Source: Diatrype stigma (taxonomy: Eukaryota; Ascomycota; Sordariomycetes; Xylariales; Diatrypaceae). Taken from it: DNA of 64,000 bases. The stretch is taken from the NCBI GenBank assembly GCA_022225965.2, contig JAKJXP020000001.1:620001-684000 (forward strand). The letters run 5' to 3'. Under the pieces are notes generated by a model. The model did no database searches, was not told the DNA's origin, and worked only from the letters and a program-made list of their open reading frames with translations. The translations under genes were made by a program, and so were the position numbers. How positions within the stretch are numbered: the stretch's first letter is position 1; each line of letters starts with the position of its first letter. Of this stretch, positions 1 through 13,380 are shown piece by piece.

Positions 1-3000
1 TGCCGTCGTGGGCACTCCAGTTGGTTCTCCTGACAGACTTTCGTATTGTGGCGCTCCGCCGGATGCTTTCGACCCAGACAGAATCATCGAGCAAGTCTCT
101 GACTTGAGCAGGGCTGACGGATTGGGCACTGCTGTTGTCACCGTGGGTAGACTCTTGCACCTCGAAGCTGAATGAAGAGCCCCGCGAGCGTGAATCGTGG
201 CCTGGCATCGAAGGGTTTGCCCGGGGAACACTGAGAGGATGGGACGATGAGCTGTCGTACTGTGCTATATCGACGCTGGAAGACCAAGTCTTATGTTGTG
301 GCCGCCCCGCGTCTGGTGAGCTGAGCAAGTCGGAGGATTTGGAAGTGGCTCTAGGCGTAGCCGCCATCGTGCTGCGCTGTGGTGTACCTCTCGTACGGTC
401 ATCTTCGTCATCCACGAATATATCAGGTATATCGAGTTGAGGAACAGCCGTCATCCGACCCGCCCGCTTCGTTTCCATGTGCTTCTTGAATTGGCGAGAC
501 CAATATCTAGTTCAACGTTAGCAAGAACACCATTTCAGGCTGCTATCTTCAAGGATTACTTACAGAGTATCGAAGAAGCCGAGGACAACTCTCCGCCGAA
601 CTTCTTCCTCTACTCGTTGAAGGCGCGCACGGCGACGCAGGAATTCCTCGAGTCTGTTATTTGGTTAGCCTTGAGCAGTCGAAACTTCAAGTAGGGTACC
701 CACCTTAGACTCTTGTTGTCACTAATGATCTTGTAATGTGCCATGATCATGAGAACTGTTGTGAATGAGATGCCCCTGTCTGGATCCGCCGAAACCATGA
801 CCTCTTCGCAGAAGATATTAAAGCGCCGTCGTCGTTCTTGAACTGCTTGTACATCGATCTGCGCAAGTCTTGCGTTCAACCGATGGATATCTATTCCATC
901 AACAGCACTAGCTGTCGCAATGGATGCGTGCCTGGAAGAGGGAGGTTCATCGGACCTGATGTCATCTAGGATCTGGTGAACAGAGTCTTCTGCCTCATAG
1001 ATTCGCATCTCGAAAATCCCAGATAGCTCTCCCAGTAGCCTGTAAAAGTCTGGCTTCGAGATGAAGCCTGAACCCGCTGGATCAACGCTCCGCCAAGCCT
1101 CTTTGAACCGCCGTATATCATCGCGCTCAAGATGAGCTAACCCGCTGGAGCGTTGGTACACGTAACTGAAACTTTCGTATATCAGGGATATGAAAAGATT
1201 GACGAAGATATACATGCTGACGAGATTCCAGGCTATGAAAAGGGTTCTTGCCCAGGAGACGCTTCCGCAATCGGTCTGGAAGAAGTCTGGGTCCTCGACA
1301 CAAAGTGGTGGGACGATAGTTGCGAAATCCTCCATGAGTTCGTTCCACCCTTCGCCCACACTCATACGGAAGAGTAGAATAAGTGCGTTCGGAACCGTAC
1401 GAAAATTGACGTTACTATCTTCGTTAGGCCCGAAGCGTGTTAGGCTGAAGGTTTGAGTCAGAGCGATGGCAAAGACCAGGAAGAATACGAGCCATGTGGC
1501 TAGTAGGTTGATAATCGTAGACAAACTAGCTGCGGCAGTCTTGAAAAGTTGGTCCAAGGCATCGTTCCGGGGGATCAGCAACAGGACAATGGCTACGAGG
1601 AAGAACTTGTGTAGCTGAGCGAACGTTTCCTTATCTCTGTGAGAAAGTAACATCACTGATGTCGTGAAGACGCCAGCGACGGCAAAGAGAGAATAAACGT
1701 CCCAGGAACTCTTCCTAAACCGTTTCCAACCGAAGCCGGCGATACGCACACCAACGTTGGCCATGTATATGAGAGTGAAAATGAGGAATATGGTATTTCT
1801 GGTATTGGTCCACCAGTCTGGTTCAGGGTAGAACTCAAGCATCAACAGGATTAGGTGTAAGACGAGCACTGTTGTGATGCCCGTGTACCATTTGCCTCGC
1901 TTCTCGATTGCGCGCTTATGACACCATTTTTTCCATTTCTTGCCGGTTTCGTGATACGAAGTCCTGGAAGGCGAGATTTGGCGAAGAAGCTTTCGCAGCT
2001 CAAGCCAAGATCTCTGATCAGCCGTCAGGAAGGCAACACCAGTCTGTTCCGTATAGTTTCGCATGAAGACCGAAATGAACAGCGTAAGCACGAAGACGGT
2101 TCCTAGGAGGTTGAATACTACGAAGAACATAGCATTGCCGATAGCCGTGAAATCTTGAGGTTGAATACCATGACCAGTAATTGCCTGGGTTGAAAACGAT
2201 ACGTCAACCCAACCTTCCTGGGAGACGATCTGGAAGAGGATGAACAGAGATGAACCAAAGTCATCGAAGTCGTAGAACGGGTTGGCGGCCACTCGCGGAG
2301 CTAGAAGCGGCCAATCCGGGTTGAAAGGAGAGCTTTGAAATTCGCCAAAACACTCATTCAGGTATGTGATGTTATTGTCGTTGCACACTACGAGTTTCCC
2401 ATTGAATAGCGTGGTAGCGTATATGGCAAACGGGATTAAAAGGGACAGGGAGACGAACGCAGCCTAGATTCAAGTCAGCTTTCTGGCCAGAGACCTGGCA
2501 TAAGAGTTTCGTGGGGTCACTGACGCTAATGATCTTCCACCCAGCCACTATGATGAGGGAATGAAAAGTATCCCTCGCGCTGTTACTGATATTGAGTAGA
2601 CGGAGGGCCCTGAACGCTTTGAAGGCGCCGACGGCTCTCGAGACCGCCCCGTTTGAACGAAAGATGGTAATGACATTGATCCACAGCGAGATCAACACTA
2701 CCCCATCGATGATACCCCACGAGCTTCTGTAGTATGCGTTGGGCGTGAAGAACAACCCATCAGCAATGATCTTGATGGCCGCTTCAACGGTAAACAGAAT
2801 CGCAAACGACATATCGATCCAGACAAACCAATTGCTGGGCTGAAATTGGTGGTTCTGCCAATATTCCTTCTGGTACAGAGGTGTAGTCACGCATGCGAGG
2901 ACCACCATGGCAATGACGGCGGCATATATGAAAACGGACAAGGAGTACCATGCGATCTTGTTCGGTTCGACGCCATCAAACCTTTCGTTCCCTCTCCCTG

Positions 3001-6000
3001 GCCCGACAAGACGTTGACATAACCGACGAATGGGGTTTCTGGGGACGAAAATATAGAGCGAGTTGTTATACGTAGGGTAGCGTGCAAGGTACTCGCGCTG
3101 CGCCTTACGTCGCGCTGCAGCAGCAGTCACTACCTGACGAGCCATCTGCCGTGGATCCAAAGTCTCATTGGGCATATCAAAGCGAAGGTTAGTATAAAAG
3201 GGGTTGGGTTCCTTGCTAGAGAACGCATTGCGAACTCTGCCCCAGGCTCTGGATAGTAAGCCCACCCTGACACCTGATGGCTTGGCACCCTGCGAAGGCG
3301 ATTGGCTCCTGGCAGGATCTTGCAATGAGTCCAAAGAGTCATCGAGAAATTCACGGACGACAGCATCCTTCAAGAGCATCTCCATCGTAGCAGGCCCGTA
3401 ATCCAGTGGATCTTTCTTCTTGCGATTCTTTCCGAAGGAAAATATTTCGGAGAGTGCGAGAGTGCTAGTCGCGTGACTTCCCAGCTCTTTCCTTTGCAGA
3501 AACGCCTTGACCTGTTCCAACCGCTTTTCGTCCTCCGAAACGTCGAAGTTCTCCTGAATGACAGCAATGAACATGTTGACAATGATGAACCAAGCGAGGA
3601 TGAACCAGCCGATAAGGAACGCGGCACCGTACCACGACGTATTCAAGGCAGTGGTGTAAGAAGTGACATCGTAGAGTATACTCGTCCAGTTCTCGCTAGA
3701 CAAAATCTGGTACATGCCAATAAAGGAGTTGAAAATGTTGTAGAACGAGATTTTGACCAATTCCCCGTCGTCATCCCATAGAGGGATCTCGCCTCGAAAC
3801 AACTGGACAGCAAAGATGGCCATTATGTAAGTGATTAGGAACACGAATATGATGAGGTTTCCGATACCGCTGGCATTTCCAAGCACGAGGAGAATCAATT
3901 TCCTTGTGATCGGAATAGCCATAACCACGCGATATGCTCGAAGAATTTGGAATATTGTCAGCCAAGCATACACTTGCGTGACGCTCCGAATCGGTGGTAG
4001 GAGAATGATAGAGGTTGACACTGCAAGAAATAAGTCGAACATGTTCGAGGCACTTTTGTGGAAGCGCCGCCAATCCCCCGCGAATCTGATGATGATTTCG
4101 AAGTCTAGCAATATGGTGACAATTATTTCCGACGCGAGAATGAGACGGCCCCGGGACGGCGGCATGTCGTGGCTGCGGAGGGACTGGCACAGGAGATCGA
4201 AGGCTATGAGCAACACCCAAAATAGCGAAGTCTTATCATATACCCTCTGTACCTTAGAAACCCTGCGGAGACGTTCATCTTCAACCGGCACTAATGACTC
4301 TTGGGCGGATGTGAAAGCACTAGCCTTGCTTTCTTCTCGGATGACTTGGAAAGACGATGTGATGACGGCAATCATCAAATTGGTCAACCAGAGCATCATG
4401 ATCATAATGCCAGCTCCGTAGAAAAGGGCCGCGGGCAGAAAATCTGACTTGGTCGTGCTGTACATCAAGTCGGACCAGGTGTTGGCACTCATGATGACGA
4501 AGACCAACTCGAGTGAATGAACAATGTCATCGAAGTTCACAGTGCCGTTGCTTGGACTTTCCTGCTCGAGACAGATAGAGCCCCGAGGACAGAGGAATCC
4601 CTTTCCGTCGCTGGTTCCAGGTATAAGGCCTTCGAAGGACTCCGGAAATGGGGACCGTACCCACGGCTGTGGCTCACCCGTTACATTATCGAGATGGCCA
4701 CCGCAGAAGGCATCACTATTGCTGAAAGAAGCAGAGAAATCATCAGGCTGCAATGGGTCCCGCCATACGCAATGCCGACTTAGACTAGACTTGAAACTCT
4801 GCACACCTATAATGGCAAATAAAAGCCAGAAGAAACCGATCAAAAAAGCAACACGAACAAGTAGGGGCGCTGCCCTTTTCAGACTTCGCAGTATTATCTC
4901 AAAATGGTGTTAGTTCGAGACCAACTATCGAGGTGCGTAGTGTACTTACAGCAGTGCCGTTGGTGATGGCAACGAGTCGAACAATTCTCAGACAGCTCAT
5001 CATACGAAATACAAACAGGTGGTTGCGCATTTCAAGACCAGTAATACTTAGCCAAAAGGCGATCCAGAACGACACCACTGCGATGAAATCCAACCTGTTG
5101 AAGCCGTGTCGGAGAAAGGCTCGGCGAGCGAGTTGCATTCTTTGCTGCTCTTCCAAGGTCTCGGGAGCTCGCTGTCCGTGCATCATAGTGAACGAACGGG
5201 AAAATGTAGACGGACCAAACACCTCCTGGCGTGGGGTCTTGACGGATTCCTGGCGTTCAGGGCGGAAATAAGCATTATACTTGTCTGCAACGACGGCCCG
5301 AACCCCTTTCTTGCGGTCGATGGTACTGTACTCGGCAGCGTTTAAGATGAAACCTGAGACAATGATACGAGCAAACACCTCGAGGGTGAAGACGCTGAAA
5401 AGTACCAACATAGCCCAATTAATCCACGAAGCTGGGTCCCATCTTTCCGGTCGCCTATACCCCTCCTTATAAACGTTATGGGCGGCTTCAATGGTCAGAA
5501 GAACAGCCTGAAGCACTATCATAAGAAGGATGATAGGCTCCATGAAGGGGTTCACAAGTAGGTCACAGAGTTTCGTCCGTATTGAATTGTTAGGGGAGAA
5601 TATCCCGAGAGATTTACCTTTCAAAGGGTTCGCCATTGGGGCTCTCCGTATAGGTATATCATGCTCCACAGGGGGCCATTCCGGCTCCCCTTTCTTTTCG
5701 AGCGGGGAACCTGGGTAGACCTGGGACGGATACGATGTGTCCTGTTCCATCTGAATTGACGAGTGGCTCAGTGGGCTTCGGGGGGTACGACCATCGGCAC
5801 TCGGCGACCTAGACCTGGATGGTGACCGTGACCGCGACCGTGACCGGCTGTTCCGATGTTCCAGCGGCTCCCCCTCACCACCGATATTGACGACACGCTG
5901 GGACATGGCCCTGACAATAGACCCAGCCCGAGAGAGGGCATCCGAGGTACTTGTAGGGCGCGAGCTGCGGTTATCGGTTGGCGTGAGGGAGGCCCCATAA

Positions 6001-6629
6001 CTACGGTGTTTGGTTGGTCCATAGCCGGTTTCCAGATCGAAGCCCAGCTTCTGATTAGAGCTCTTGCGCGACCTAGAGGGACTGTTGCCCAAGTCTGATA
6101 CAGTCTGGAAGCTGTCCCTCGGTTGGGACTCCAACTGGGGAGTGGCAAGCGCGCCGGAAATTGGTTGAGCGGCAGCGGTAAGAGGAGCACTATCGGACTC
6201 GTAATAGTCTACGTGTGTAGTTTCATCGTAGTATGGGGATTCGGCGTCATAAGGATGTGTGGTAATTATCGGCATCGGCAGTCGGCTTGGAGCCGGAGGG
6301 TTGATGTCGGGGGGCAGCGCAAATTGAAGAGCCGAAGCATCTATGGGTGAGTTTGAGTTCGGGCTCACATCGTTAGTATTACGGGGTTGAGGCTGTTGCA
6401 GATGTTGGTCGTCGTGGAAGCCGTCCCAGTAGGTTGTGATGCTAGGCAGCCCAGAGTTTGCTACCGAGCCACTACGATGTGCTCGACCGCCTTCCCCCTC
6501 AAATCGACCCTCACTGCCATTCTGTTCCTCGCGTTGCCGTCCAAGGTCCCGAAGAGGTATCGACTGTGACGAAGGTACGGATTGGCTTAGCTGTTCGGGA
6601 CGATGATTTGAGTTCGGAGGTCTGGACAT
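1..6629 (-). CDS. cch1: Cch1-type voltage-gated calcium channel alpha subunit (3' end outside window)
   Basis: Plasma-membrane four-repeat Ca2+ channel that works with Mid1 in store- and stress-induced Ca2+ entry. Exons on the minus strand: 6629-4950, 4897-2525, 2463-704, 653-564, 506-1 (introns 48-61 nt, CTAAC-type branch site in the first). The frame stays open to base 1, so about 2,150 residues are seen and the last part of the tail is missing. Start is the first in-frame ATG (6629). Seen: a long Ser/Arg-rich cytoplasmic N-terminus with RS dipeptides (5780-5850), four sets of membrane helices, and four pore loops: MSANTWSDL (about residue 700), SSENWTS (about 960), SQEGWVD (about 1434) and SVGEGWNE (about 1722). 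After repeat IV comes an EF-hand-like stretch (DPAGSGFISKPDF) and a tail containing VRDLLDDSVW. The filter reads N/E/E/E rather than E/E/E/E. Neighbour upstream is the divergent PHD-protein gene, 2.3 kb away. Family assignment is very secure. Confidence 0.96.
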
Positions 6630-8958
6630 GGTGCTGTTCGTGTCGCTAGATGCTGCCGACGATTCCTGAAGTATACTATGCAATAGTAGTACTATCAGTG
6701 TGTATATGATTTGGGAGGGAACCTAGGGTGCATAGCGGCGTCGGTGAGTAGAGAACCAGCTCAAGACATCACACCAAGTTTGCGAGTTGCCTGTCGTCTT
6801 GAGATTCTAGGAACGTTCTTCGTTTGTTAATTATGAGGGTCGAATCACAACGGCCGTGATCGCTTCGCTTGTAGACCCGGGATTAGATATTCGGAAACGA
6901 AAGACAGGACAATCTGAAATGCAAGGTAATCAAGAGCGGTCAAATCAGCTAGGTACAACTCAATATACACAACAAGGGCAAAGTGCCTAGGTCCTGGCAA
7001 AACGAAACTATGTAGACAATCAAATCGAAGCCCAATAGTGCAGAGGGGGCTGTAACGAAGCAAAAGGCAAACGATTGGATATGTCGATCAATCGTTGCTG
7101 CTGTGGGAGTTGTCGTCTTCTAGCTTCACCTGTGAAAAAAGAAGGGACGAGAGTTTATCAACTATCAGCCGTGAAGTCGCCTGGGTGTCGGTATCTGGGT
7201 GTGTATGTGTGTGTTCCACGTCGAGTCGTATCGGCGTATTGGCGTACATTGGCGTATTGGCGATGGGGTCTGTTACGTACCTATCCAAAAAAAGTCACTG
7301 AGGTTGCATTATGCGACGCAGGAATTTGGCGGAGGACGCCCATCTGTCCAATCACGTTGCAGCATCTGCTTTTAGAAACCCCCGTCATGTCCCATCGCTG
7401 CCCTTATAACTGGAGCTAATCAGGGGCTAGAAGCTGAGGTACGATAGCCTTAAGAAGCCTTAAGCAGGTACTTCCATGTCCCTACGTAATCTATAGAACA
7501 GCACTAACTACATATAGACAGCAGAATCATGCCTACGAAGTACATAACAGGTATCAGGCCGGAGGCAGACAGGAGAAATGTGTATTTCTTCTACTTTTCT
7601 CCTTCGGCATGTGCTTATTTACCACCGTTATTTAGGTGTAGTTATTGCTAAATATATACATTATATGTTCATATCCTCTGGAATCTAGTAGATACGTAAG
7701 GTAGCCAGATGCCTAGATATCTAGTAATACCCAGATGGTTATCTTATAGCCTTAGGTGGGTATCTTCCTACATATATGTATGTAGGTAATGTTGGCTGCT
7801 CATAAACCTGGCAAGCCTGGGGACGATGGAGTCAGAGGGGTCATACAAGGAAGACAAGTACGTTCAGACAAGACAGCTACGGAATAAAGCAAATCCAGTT
7901 CATCTGCTTGTATCAAGCTGCTTAGAAGTGCTACCTATATGAGCAAGTAAGTATGTAGGCCCTTGTGCCCTTATACCGCTATCTAGCAAAGACCAAATAC
8001 CATGTCAGTCGTCGGGCTGTATTTATATAAGGCAGAAACCATCCCCATCATGTACTGGTAAAATGTGATGCCATCTAGCTATAGTTACTAATGTTTCAAC
8101 AAGTTCCTAAGACTTCTATCACCAGGTAATGCTTATGCCAATGTTTACTCCAAGCGGGCATCCCCTCTGCTTCATCCATATGTATGTACAATACCTAACG
8201 CCTAGGTTGTGGTGGTGTTTGTAGGTGGGCGAGTGTGTAGAGTCTTAGAGGGTGGTCTAAGCGCCCCATGTTGGGTAAGACATAAATAGCACATACACCC
8301 ACCTACCCACGGATGTTTAAAGGCGCGTGCTTGTATGTACACTATGTCAGATGTCAAGATGTAAGATGTATCTGCAGACCCAGATCATGTGGGTGGGTAC
8401 TTATATAGCTATCAACATCTACCAGTCTACCTAGGCCCGATAAGTGATAGGTACCGAGTTTAAGTGGAATGGATGGGCCGTCGCGTAAATGCAGACTGGA
8501 CATCCGAATCGCGCTCGCCCAAAAATCGAAATCCCCATCTCCATCCCCATCCCCATCCTATCCTTACATTTCAACCTCACGTCACGGCACATAATCCATC
8601 TAATCATTAGCGAGATTCATTCTCTATGCTCTTTTCTATGTGCAGCAATCCTGTCTACCCAGTCTTTCTCCGCTAACGATTCAGAAAGACCTACGAAGGA
8701 AAGCCGACTAATCTGTTAATTCCGAAGTACCTAGGTAATGGTATCATAATTCTGACCTTGCGCCTTCCTCCGTCACCACCTCGATCACCACCACTACCAC
8801 CACGATCAGCCATAATCCCTTCCGACGGCTTGTAAGCTTTGTGCGCTTTCTGGGATACTGGATCCTTCCGAATAAACGAAGATCGGTTTCTGTCAATACG
8901 CGCGTGCGCCTAAGCGCTTTACACCGAGTAGCCTCGACCAATTCCAGCATAGATAGAC
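6630..8958. other. divergent intergenic region between cch1 and the PHD-protein gene
   Basis: No open frame here has family features or convincing splice structure. The stretch should hold the promoters and 5' UTRs of both flanking genes. It contains many TACCTA/TAGGTA words, a TACCTAGGTA palindrome at 8728-8737, an ATTGGCGTA-type short repeat at about 7230-7265 and a CCATCC repeat at about 8535-8560. Confidence 0.6.
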
Positions 8959-11706
8959 ATGGGGTCATCGCGAAAGCGCGCCAGGCGCGACGTCGAGCCC
9001 GAAGAATATCCTGAACCTGCCGGAACCACTAGCAATGCTGGCGAGCTGTCACTTCTACAACGTGTCAGAAACACATGGGAGTTCGCGAATTTGTTTCAAT
9101 GGATCTACCTATTCGGCAAGGTAGCCAAGATCGACGAGAACATTGACATTGATGTAAGACGGAGAAAGAGCTCCTATATTATCTTTTTTAAATCGTCAGC
9201 GATCAGTGCTTTCTGAACATGGTATATACCTTTCAGACCGTTTGGGTAAGACTAACGTATATATTATCTACCTAGGACCTAGAAGCCGAATGCTTGAAAC
9301 CGCAGTCGTCCGTCCTTCTCGGGATCGGCCTTTCCCTACTCAAATTTGTGTCGTCGCATCGCGGTCTGACGTATGTGACCCCTCAATTCGCGTCTCAATG
9401 CCTTCCGACTGGGATTGCTGACGTAGCACTAGTGAAGATCTATTCGACGAGTACACGCGACGCCAATACGTTGCAAAGGCACCTGAGCGCAACCCCTTTG
9501 GAACCGACGAGGTACCTGCTAAATTCAACGACTTCGATGTATTCACCAAGGTCCGTACCAATCAGATCATGCTTCTTGGTATAACATCTCATTGACATGT
9601 GTCGTCCAGCTTCGAGTTTTGCAACAGCTCACACAATGGGTCATGCTACACCCCGAGCGCGTCCGTGAGAAAATGGATGAGCAAAAACCCACAGATCAGA
9701 CCGAATGGGTAAATATCCATCTCTTGCTGTGATTTTCTGGGAGTTAACTAACAAAAGAAAAGAGGATAGAGCCATCGGGCTGGGACGATGAAGATCGTAC
9801 TTACTATATCTTGGACGACAACCGGATATATCGATTGACTGAGGCCCCTCCTCCCACCTCTACTCCGTGGAAGCCGAAGAAGAACACTAAGAAGGCGAAG
9901 GCTGCTGCGCGAGCTGCTAAGAGACGCCGAGTATCAAGGTCAGCTCCGCAAGGCGTTGATAGCGCCGATGAAGATCCCACTGCCGAAGCTGAGGACGCGC
10001 CTGAACCAGAAGATAACGGTCTCGGCGGCGCGACGTGGGAATGTCTCGCTACAAATCTCGAGGAAGTTCGAAGTTTTCTTCGTACTATTCAAAAGAGTCG
10101 TGATGAGAACGAGAAGATACTCAAAAGCACTATTGAGGAGCACCTCCTGCCTATCCTAGAAAAACAAGAGGAGGCACGCAAGCGCAAGGCATTGCAAAGA
10201 GAGAAGGAGTTACTCAATCTTCAGAAGATGGCTAATGCTAAAAGGTCAAGCCGGTTAGCAAGTAAAGCCGAGCAGCAACGGTTAGAAGAGCAATCCCGGG
10301 AAGAGGAGCAGAAACAACGTCTTGAAGAGCTTGCTGCTCAAAAGGAGGAGCGGAAACGACTCAAGATGGAAAAGGAACGTGACCATAGGCTGATGTCCCG
10401 CGAGGCCCGAGTCAAGGAGCGCGAAATGCGACGTTTGCAGCATGAGGAAGAACTCGCCCAACTGTCCGAGGATAGTAAAACTGCGGGCACTGCTAAAGGA
10501 CGTTTATCAGAAAGACGGCTGAAAGCCGAAATCGAAAAAAACAAGCAAGCACTGAAGGAGCTAGAAGAAGAGGAAGGCGACTGGATCTTCGACTGCATCT
10601 GCGGTGCTTATGGCCAGGTAGATGACGGAACTCATAGCGTAGCCTGCGAGCGATGCAACGTTTGGCAACATAGCAAATGCCTCGGAATCAGCGAGAAGGA
10701 TGCTGAGCGCGACGACTTCCATTTTATCTGCAAAACTTGCACACGCAAGCACTCGCAAGAAACTACGATCCCGGAGTCAGATCTTGTTCATCCGGAGATC
10801 AACAAGGATGACAGCTCGTTACCTGGAACGCAGTCTGGCACCACTACCCATGAACAATCTGCAGTGTCAAAGGCCAGAATTACCGTCGAGATTCCTTCAA
10901 AATTGGCTGTAAAGCCTAACTTATCCCCTCAAGCCGTCGGGAATACTCAACCTAATCCAGCTGTACCGCTACCTGGCTCCGGGACTATTCCCATAAAAAA
11001 CACAGGACAGACAGGTGCTCCTCCGCCACCATCTCCCTATGCCAACGCTGAAGCACCAAATCCGTTCTCATCACCTCACCCAACTCTTTCACCTCCTAAT
11101 CAATCGCCAACGAAGTCTCGGGCATACTCGACTCTTAACCCATCGTCCCCTGGTCTCGAAGAGCAGTCGACTGGGAAACCTAGCCTGCCGCCAAAGGGGA
11201 TCTTTCACACTTCACCAAGTACCAATGGTCTTTCACAAGCCGGGCCTTCGAGCAGCCTGACACCCCGTGCCAATACTCACGTCGCCCCCGTCGCTGGGAG
11301 ATCCGATTCGCCGCTGAAGCAACCTGTGGAGGCAGCAAGTAGCAAGCCGCCGGCCCTCTCGTCTCCAGCTGTGTCATTTTCTACTGTTCGACCAGCTAGT
11401 AGCCGTGGCGGCAGTCCATCGGCTGGCGTCTCTACTCCCCAACTCAAACCTATCCAGGCAGGTGAGGTGGCCGTAACACCGACGCTTGCGCCAACTCAGA
11501 GCGCCAATTCGTACGGCATTTCGCCGCAGAAACAGTCATCACCCCCAGCTCCTTCCCACAGCAAAAGCGTTCATTCAACGCCGACCCCTGCTATCTTGCC
11601 TCCCGTAGCTACTTTATCTCCATCTCCTTCCCATCAGAACCCAACGTCACCGATCAAATCTGCCGATCCTGTGCGCCCAAGTTCGCAGCAATCAAGCAGT
11701 TTTTAG
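8959..11706 (+). CDS. DDT/WHIM-like and PHD-finger chromatin protein (RSF1/CECR2-like)
   Basis: Predicted nuclear chromatin-associated protein. Exons 8959-9153, 9276-9370, 9433-9550, 9610-9708 and 9763-11706 give 816 residues in frame; introns of 54-122 nt, branch site ACTAAC at 9251. N-terminus: a basic stretch (KRARR) then an all-helical DDT-like region (ELSLLQRVRNTWEFANLFQW... LLKFVSSHRGLT). Next a WHIM/WSD-like block (SGWDDEDRTYYILDDNRIYR) that in ISWI-partner proteins contacts the remodeller, a very charged coiled coil (about residues 280-430), and a PHD finger around CICGAYGQ...ACERCNVWQHSKC...ICKTC (C4HC3 pattern), which in this family reads histone H3 tails. The C-terminal third is Pro/Ser-rich and low complexity. 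Role in a remodelling complex is inferred from domain order; I cannot name a characterised orthologue. An alternative 9-nt microexon (9238-9246, between a cag acceptor and a gtaaga donor) is possible but not needed. Confidence 0.85.
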
Positions 11707-13366
11707 CGCACGATTCATATAGTAGCTTTCTCTTGCTCCTGCAAGAGACCGGTCACATTCTCGGTGAAAATCTCGGCTATTAAGCGATGATCATGTTCAG
11801 CTCAACCGGTGTCTGACATCACAAGAAGAAAGGACGGGGAGCGGGAAGGGTGTCTGTCACCCGGGTGAGATAGCTCCCGAAGTCGGCATCCCGACTTCAA
11901 ATAGTATTATGCCACGATAAGGGCATGTAGGAGTGTGAAGATAGTGAAACGAAAGAGCCATGTCACAGTTTGGCTAAGTCGTCAGTAGTCCCAGGATAGG
12001 GGAAATGATCGCTATGCGGGTGTGTAATAAAGGCTTTCAGACAATTGCATGATATATGATGCATCTGGTGTGGCGCCTTGCGGTCTTGGGCTTTTAGTTA
12101 GAATAGATGGGGAAAATGCCACCGGCACACACGACGCCATATTCAATATCCGAATGGATCCCATGATTGCGGTGACCAAATACGATGATACTGATGAAGA
12201 TGGCAGATACTTCTTTGGGGTATGAGACATTCAAGCACGTGGGATTCTAGACTGACTAGACAGTTCTAGGAGTAACCTGCCCGCCTAACCCTACCTAGCT
12301 ATTCCAATTCGCCTAAAGCGATGAACAACATTCCTATGATGTCCTAACAGCAGAGGTTTGTCTCGTCGGTCGGCTGATGCAAGCGGTCTCGCCGTCCGTG
12401 AAGTGCCAGCTCAGTCGCCCAAGTACATTGCCCGGATACTAGTCAGCAACCCCTTTCTTACCTACATGGACAACACGCAAGCTAGACATCTATCTCGAGG
12501 AACCACATCTTAGTGCTACTAAATTCGGCCATCTAGCTACATAAAATCGTGTACATGATGTATGTTATCATCAAGGATATCATGCGTGGTATGCGTGGCT
12601 AAGGCTAGAGGAGGAGCTCCGTCAGTCCGGGGGTCGTTATGCTGCCATCGAAGTACACAATTTCTCCATGGTGCGTGTATACTGGTCACTACTACTCAAG
12701 TGGTGGGCTTACTGATAGTATAATGCTATGTGTGTTGCCTAGCACGAGGAAAGGCGTTGGGATGTAGAAGCTCGCGTGAATGATCACAGTTCACAGTTGG
12801 CCCACTGCCCACATGTAGACAGATATAGACCGAGAGTAGTCAACAGGCAACCCCAGCTGTATTTCATGAATTAGGTTTCGGCAAGCATCGGGATTGGCGT
12901 TCATGTTCCTACATTTATAGGTACACTTCGTATGAGGTCTTAGAAGTACACTACCGTACGATGTATGCTGTTTGCTTTATTATGAAGGTGTCTAGCCGAG
13001 GTCATTGCCAGCTCGATTACGAACTATGATACTAAGGCAAGCAAGCTGACCTTTGCTCTGTTGGCTGTCATGCCCAAGCTAAAAGCCATGAACACAGCTT
13101 CACTCACGCCTCAATATTGAATATGCCATCCGATACGCCACACCACCGGGACCTTTCTATATACGTAGTTATAATCCCCGGCTGATTAACCGACTCTAGG
13201 TAGTGGGCGAAAGAACATGAGCTGTCATATACCTCTTCACCTACCTCGGAAACCCAGGTAGTTATCAGCCAACCTATGCTCAGAAGCAGGTTTTCCCACT
13301 CGCATACATGCACTTACGATGAAGGGCTGGCCAAATATGGTTAGGTGATGAGGTTCAGGCGCCGTC

Positions 13367-13380
13367 CGTCCGTCCGTCCC
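13367..13380. repeat. short CCGT tandem repeat
   Basis: Four consecutive CCGT-type units in the gene-free stretch, followed within 200 bases by degenerate GATGC repeats (about 13551-13590). Ordinary microsatellite slippage is the simplest explanation. Confidence 0.7.

Noticed and set aside
9238..9246. Possible 9-nt microexon in the PHD-protein gene
   Set aside because: Skipping it gives a direct, family-like junction (DIDDLEAEC) with a branch site 24 bases before the acceptor; kept only as an alternative.
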